From: Chloroflexota bacterium
Lineage (GTDB): Bacteria > Chloroflexota > Anaerolineae > Fen-1058
Direction of reading: 5' to 3'
NCBI GenBank assembly: GCA_016219235.1
Contig: JACRBO010000216.1
Coordinates: forward strand, 1-7,160
DNA: 7,160 bases
Under the pieces are notes generated by a model that did no database searches, was not told where the DNA came from, and saw only the letters and a list, made by a program, of their open reading frames with translations. Positions within the stretch are counted from its first letter, which is position 1. The number at the start of each line of letters is the position of its first letter. The position numbers and the translations under genes were made by a program. Positions 5,576 through 7,160 of this stretch are shown here, piece by piece.

Positions 5576-7160
5576 ATGTGGGGCAAGTCATTGAATACAA
5601 GCACGTCTAATTTGCAGCGACGGCTGTGGCTGCGCACCGCCAACTGGCTGACCCCCTGGTCGGGCCAGGCGCTGCTGCCGGTGCTCATCGCCGTGGTCGT
5701 TTGGGCGCTCGCGCTGCCCACCATCGACGTCAGGCGCATGACCGACCTGGGCTTGCTGTCGGTCTTTCCGGTGTCGATCTATCTGGCGCTGGCGCTGCTG
5801 ACGCTGGGCTTCTGCCTGGCCGTGCAGCGGCCGCAGACGCCGCCGATGGTGCTGGCGATCTACGTGATCGTGCTGATCGTCATCATCCACGGGACGCCCA
5901 ACATTCTCTACGGCACGCTGCGCTACTCGTGGGCATGGAAACACGTCGGGATTGTGGACTACATTCAACGGCACGGCAGCGTCAATCCAGAGATCGCCGC
6001 GCTGGATGCCTATCACGATTGGCCGGGGTTCTTTGCCTTTAACGCGCTGCTAACCGAGGCGGCCGGGTTTACCAGTGCGCTGGCTTACGCCGGTTGGGCG
6101 CCGGTCTTTTTCAACCTGCTGAACTTTGGCGCGTTGCTGCTGCTCTTGAGCACCTTCACGACCGATCGGCGTTTGATCTGGCTGAGCGTCTGGATTTTCT
6201 TCCTGTCAAACTGGGTGGGGCAGGATTATTTCTCGCCGCAAGCCTTGAGCTTCTTTTTCTACTTGATCAGTCTGTATGTCTGTCTCAAATGGTTCAGCGC
6301 CGGCGCGCCGCGCGTTCGATCGATCCCCTTCAGGTGGCGCGTACCGATCGGGCTGCAAACAACTCTTCACAAATTGATCGGCGATCGCCCATTACGGACG
6401 CCCGAACCTGCCGCCGCCGCTTCGTCGCCGCTGCAACGCGTCGGCCTGATGCTGATCGTCATCCTGATCTTTCTGGTCATGACGTCCAGCCATCAACTGA
6501 CGCCGTTCATGACGATCAGCGCGCTTGCGGTGCTGGTGATTTTCCGCCGCTGCAACGCCACGTGGCTGCCGGTCTTGATGACGATCATCCTGGCGCTATG
6601 GATTTTGTATGGCGCGGAAGCTTTCCTGCTCGATCGGCTGGAGTTCATCTTTAGTTCAGTCGGTCAGTTTGCCAGCAACCTCGACGCGAACCTGATCGAC
6701 GTAAATCAGATCAGCGCCGGTCAAAGACTAGTCTCACTGATGGGCCGCGCGCTGACGGGCGGTCTGTGGCTGCTGGCCGTGCTGGGCGGCCTCCGCCGGA
6801 TGCGCCAGGGCCATCGGGATTGGCGGCCGTTCCTGTTATTGATCGCTGTGTTAAGCCTGCCGTTAATCAACTCCTACGGCGGCGAAATCCTGTTCCGGGT
6901 CTATTTGTTCGCGCTGCCGTCGGCGGCGTTCTTTGCCGCCGCATTGATTTACCCGGATGCCGCCGTGACTGAATCGCGGCGCACGCCGTGGGTGGCCGTG
7001 GCCGTAAGCGCGGTTTTGCTGATCGGTTTTGTGTTTGCCTATTACGGCAAGGATCGGCAGTATTATTTCACCCCGAATGAAGTAGCCGCCGCGGAATTTC
7101 TGTATGGTACTGCGCCGCCCAACTCACTCCTGATTGAAGGCACGCGCAACTACCCGACCC
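5576..7160 (+). CDS. Polytopic membrane protein, putative GT-C-type glycosyltransferase or polymerase; 3' end outside window
   Basis: The frame is open from ATG 5576 to the window edge, giving 528 residues without a stop. About eleven to thirteen hydrophobic segments can be placed, among them about 33-50, 61-82, 90-105, 175-193, 200-211, 222-239, 288-303, 311-324, 330-346, 390-405, 418-431, 440-459 and 471-489. A large loop after the third segment (about 106-150) carries acidic and histidine residues and ends YHDWPGFFAF. Further distinctive stretches are NWVGQDYFSPQ (212-222) and SSHQLTPF (304-311), which I recall from uncharacterised membrane proteins of actinobacterial and Chloroflexota polysaccharide clusters. 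A basic cytoplasmic-looking loop lies at about 243-285. The topology and context suggest a lipid-phospho-sugar-using glycosyltransferase (GT-C) or an O-antigen-polymerase-like protein, but no catalytic motif proves this. The part after about 490 looks like the start of an extracytoplasmic C-terminal domain. The start follows the flippase stop by 11 bases without a clear Shine-Dalgarno sequence; TTG 5591, preceded by GGGG, is a weaker alternative. Confidence 0.75.
   Translation, partial: MWGKSLNTSTSNLQRRLWLRTANWLTPWSGQALLPVLIAVVVWALALPTIDVRRMTDLGLLSVFPVSIYLALALLTLGFCLAVQRPQTPPMVLAIYVIVLIVIIHGTPNILYGTLRYSWAWKHVGIVDYIQRHGSVNPEIAALDAYHDWPGFFAFNALLTEAAGFTSALAYAGWAPVFFNLLNFGALLLLLSTFTTDRRLIWLSVWIFFLSNWVGQDYFSPQALSFFFYLISLYVCLKWFSAGAPRVRSIPFRWRVPIGLQTTLHKLIGDRPLRTPEPAAAASSPLQRVGLMLIVILIFLVMTSSHQLTPFMTISALAVLVIFRRCNATWLPVLMTIILALWILYGAEAFLLDRLEFIFSSVGQFASNLDANLIDVNQISAGQRLVSLMGRALTGGLWLLAVLGGLRRMRQGHRDWRPFLLLIAVLSLPLINSYGGEILFRVYLFALPSAAFFAAALIYPDAAVTESRRTPWVAVAVSAVLLIGFVFAYYGKDRQYYFTPNEVAAAEFLYGTAPPNSLLIEGTRNYPT

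Noticed and set aside
4824..5600. A 258-codon minus-strand open frame opposite the kinase domain
   Set aside because: It is the mirror of a frame with clear kinase motifs, is rich in Arg, Gln and Pro, and has no family resemblance.
5626..6654. Two + strand frames (5626-6042 and 6094-6654) over the last gene
   Set aside because: They lie in another frame than the membrane protein, whose continuous 528-codon frame with membrane segments and motifs is better supported; they are Arg/Asp/Ala-rich shadows.

Overview
The window is a stretch of tightly packed genes, all on the + strand, with no intergenic gap longer than about 30 bases. It reads as the middle of an operon for making, exporting and trimming a cell-surface or extracellular polysaccharide. 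Both ends cut through genes. The DNA is G+C rich (about 60% by eye). The proline/threonine linker behind a lipoprotein-type signal, the flippase-kinase fusion and the general protein style suggest a filamentous or environmental Chloroflexota, but this is an inference of moderate strength; no rRNA or marker gene is present to confirm it.

Layout. (1) 1-349 is the C-terminal end of a polysaccharide (NodB-type) deacetylase. (2) 337-1440 is a FemAB/GNAT-like acyltransferase that overlaps it by 13 bases. (3) 1467-2240 is a class I SAM-dependent methyltransferase, with a GTG start placed by a strong Shine-Dalgarno sequence. (4) 2241-3173 is a surface-anchored family 16 glycoside hydrolase with an intact catalytic motif. 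(5) 3177-5564 is an unusual two-part protein: a polytopic Wzx/MOP-type polysaccharide flippase whose C-terminal 300 residues form an aminoglycoside-phosphotransferase-like (APH/ChoK) kinase domain with its catalytic residues intact. (6) 5576 to the end of the window is a large multi-pass membrane protein, open at the 3' edge, that looks like a GT-C-type glycosyltransferase or polymerase-like protein.

How they may work together (inference): the flippase moves lipid-linked glycans across the membrane, possibly under control of, or coupled to, its own kinase domain. The last membrane protein could transfer or polymerise sugars on the outside. The deacetylase, acyltransferase and methyltransferase would decorate the sugars or subunits, and the GH16 enzyme would trim or release the chains at the surface. 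No cytoplasmic glycosyltransferase (GT2/GT4) is visible here; these would be expected in the flanking DNA.

The most notable points are the flippase-kinase fusion and a strong excess of the palindrome CGATCG (26 copies in 7.16 kb), which resembles the core of the cyanobacterial HIP1 element. I see no mobile element, CRISPR array, RNA gene, terminator or recognisable promoter.
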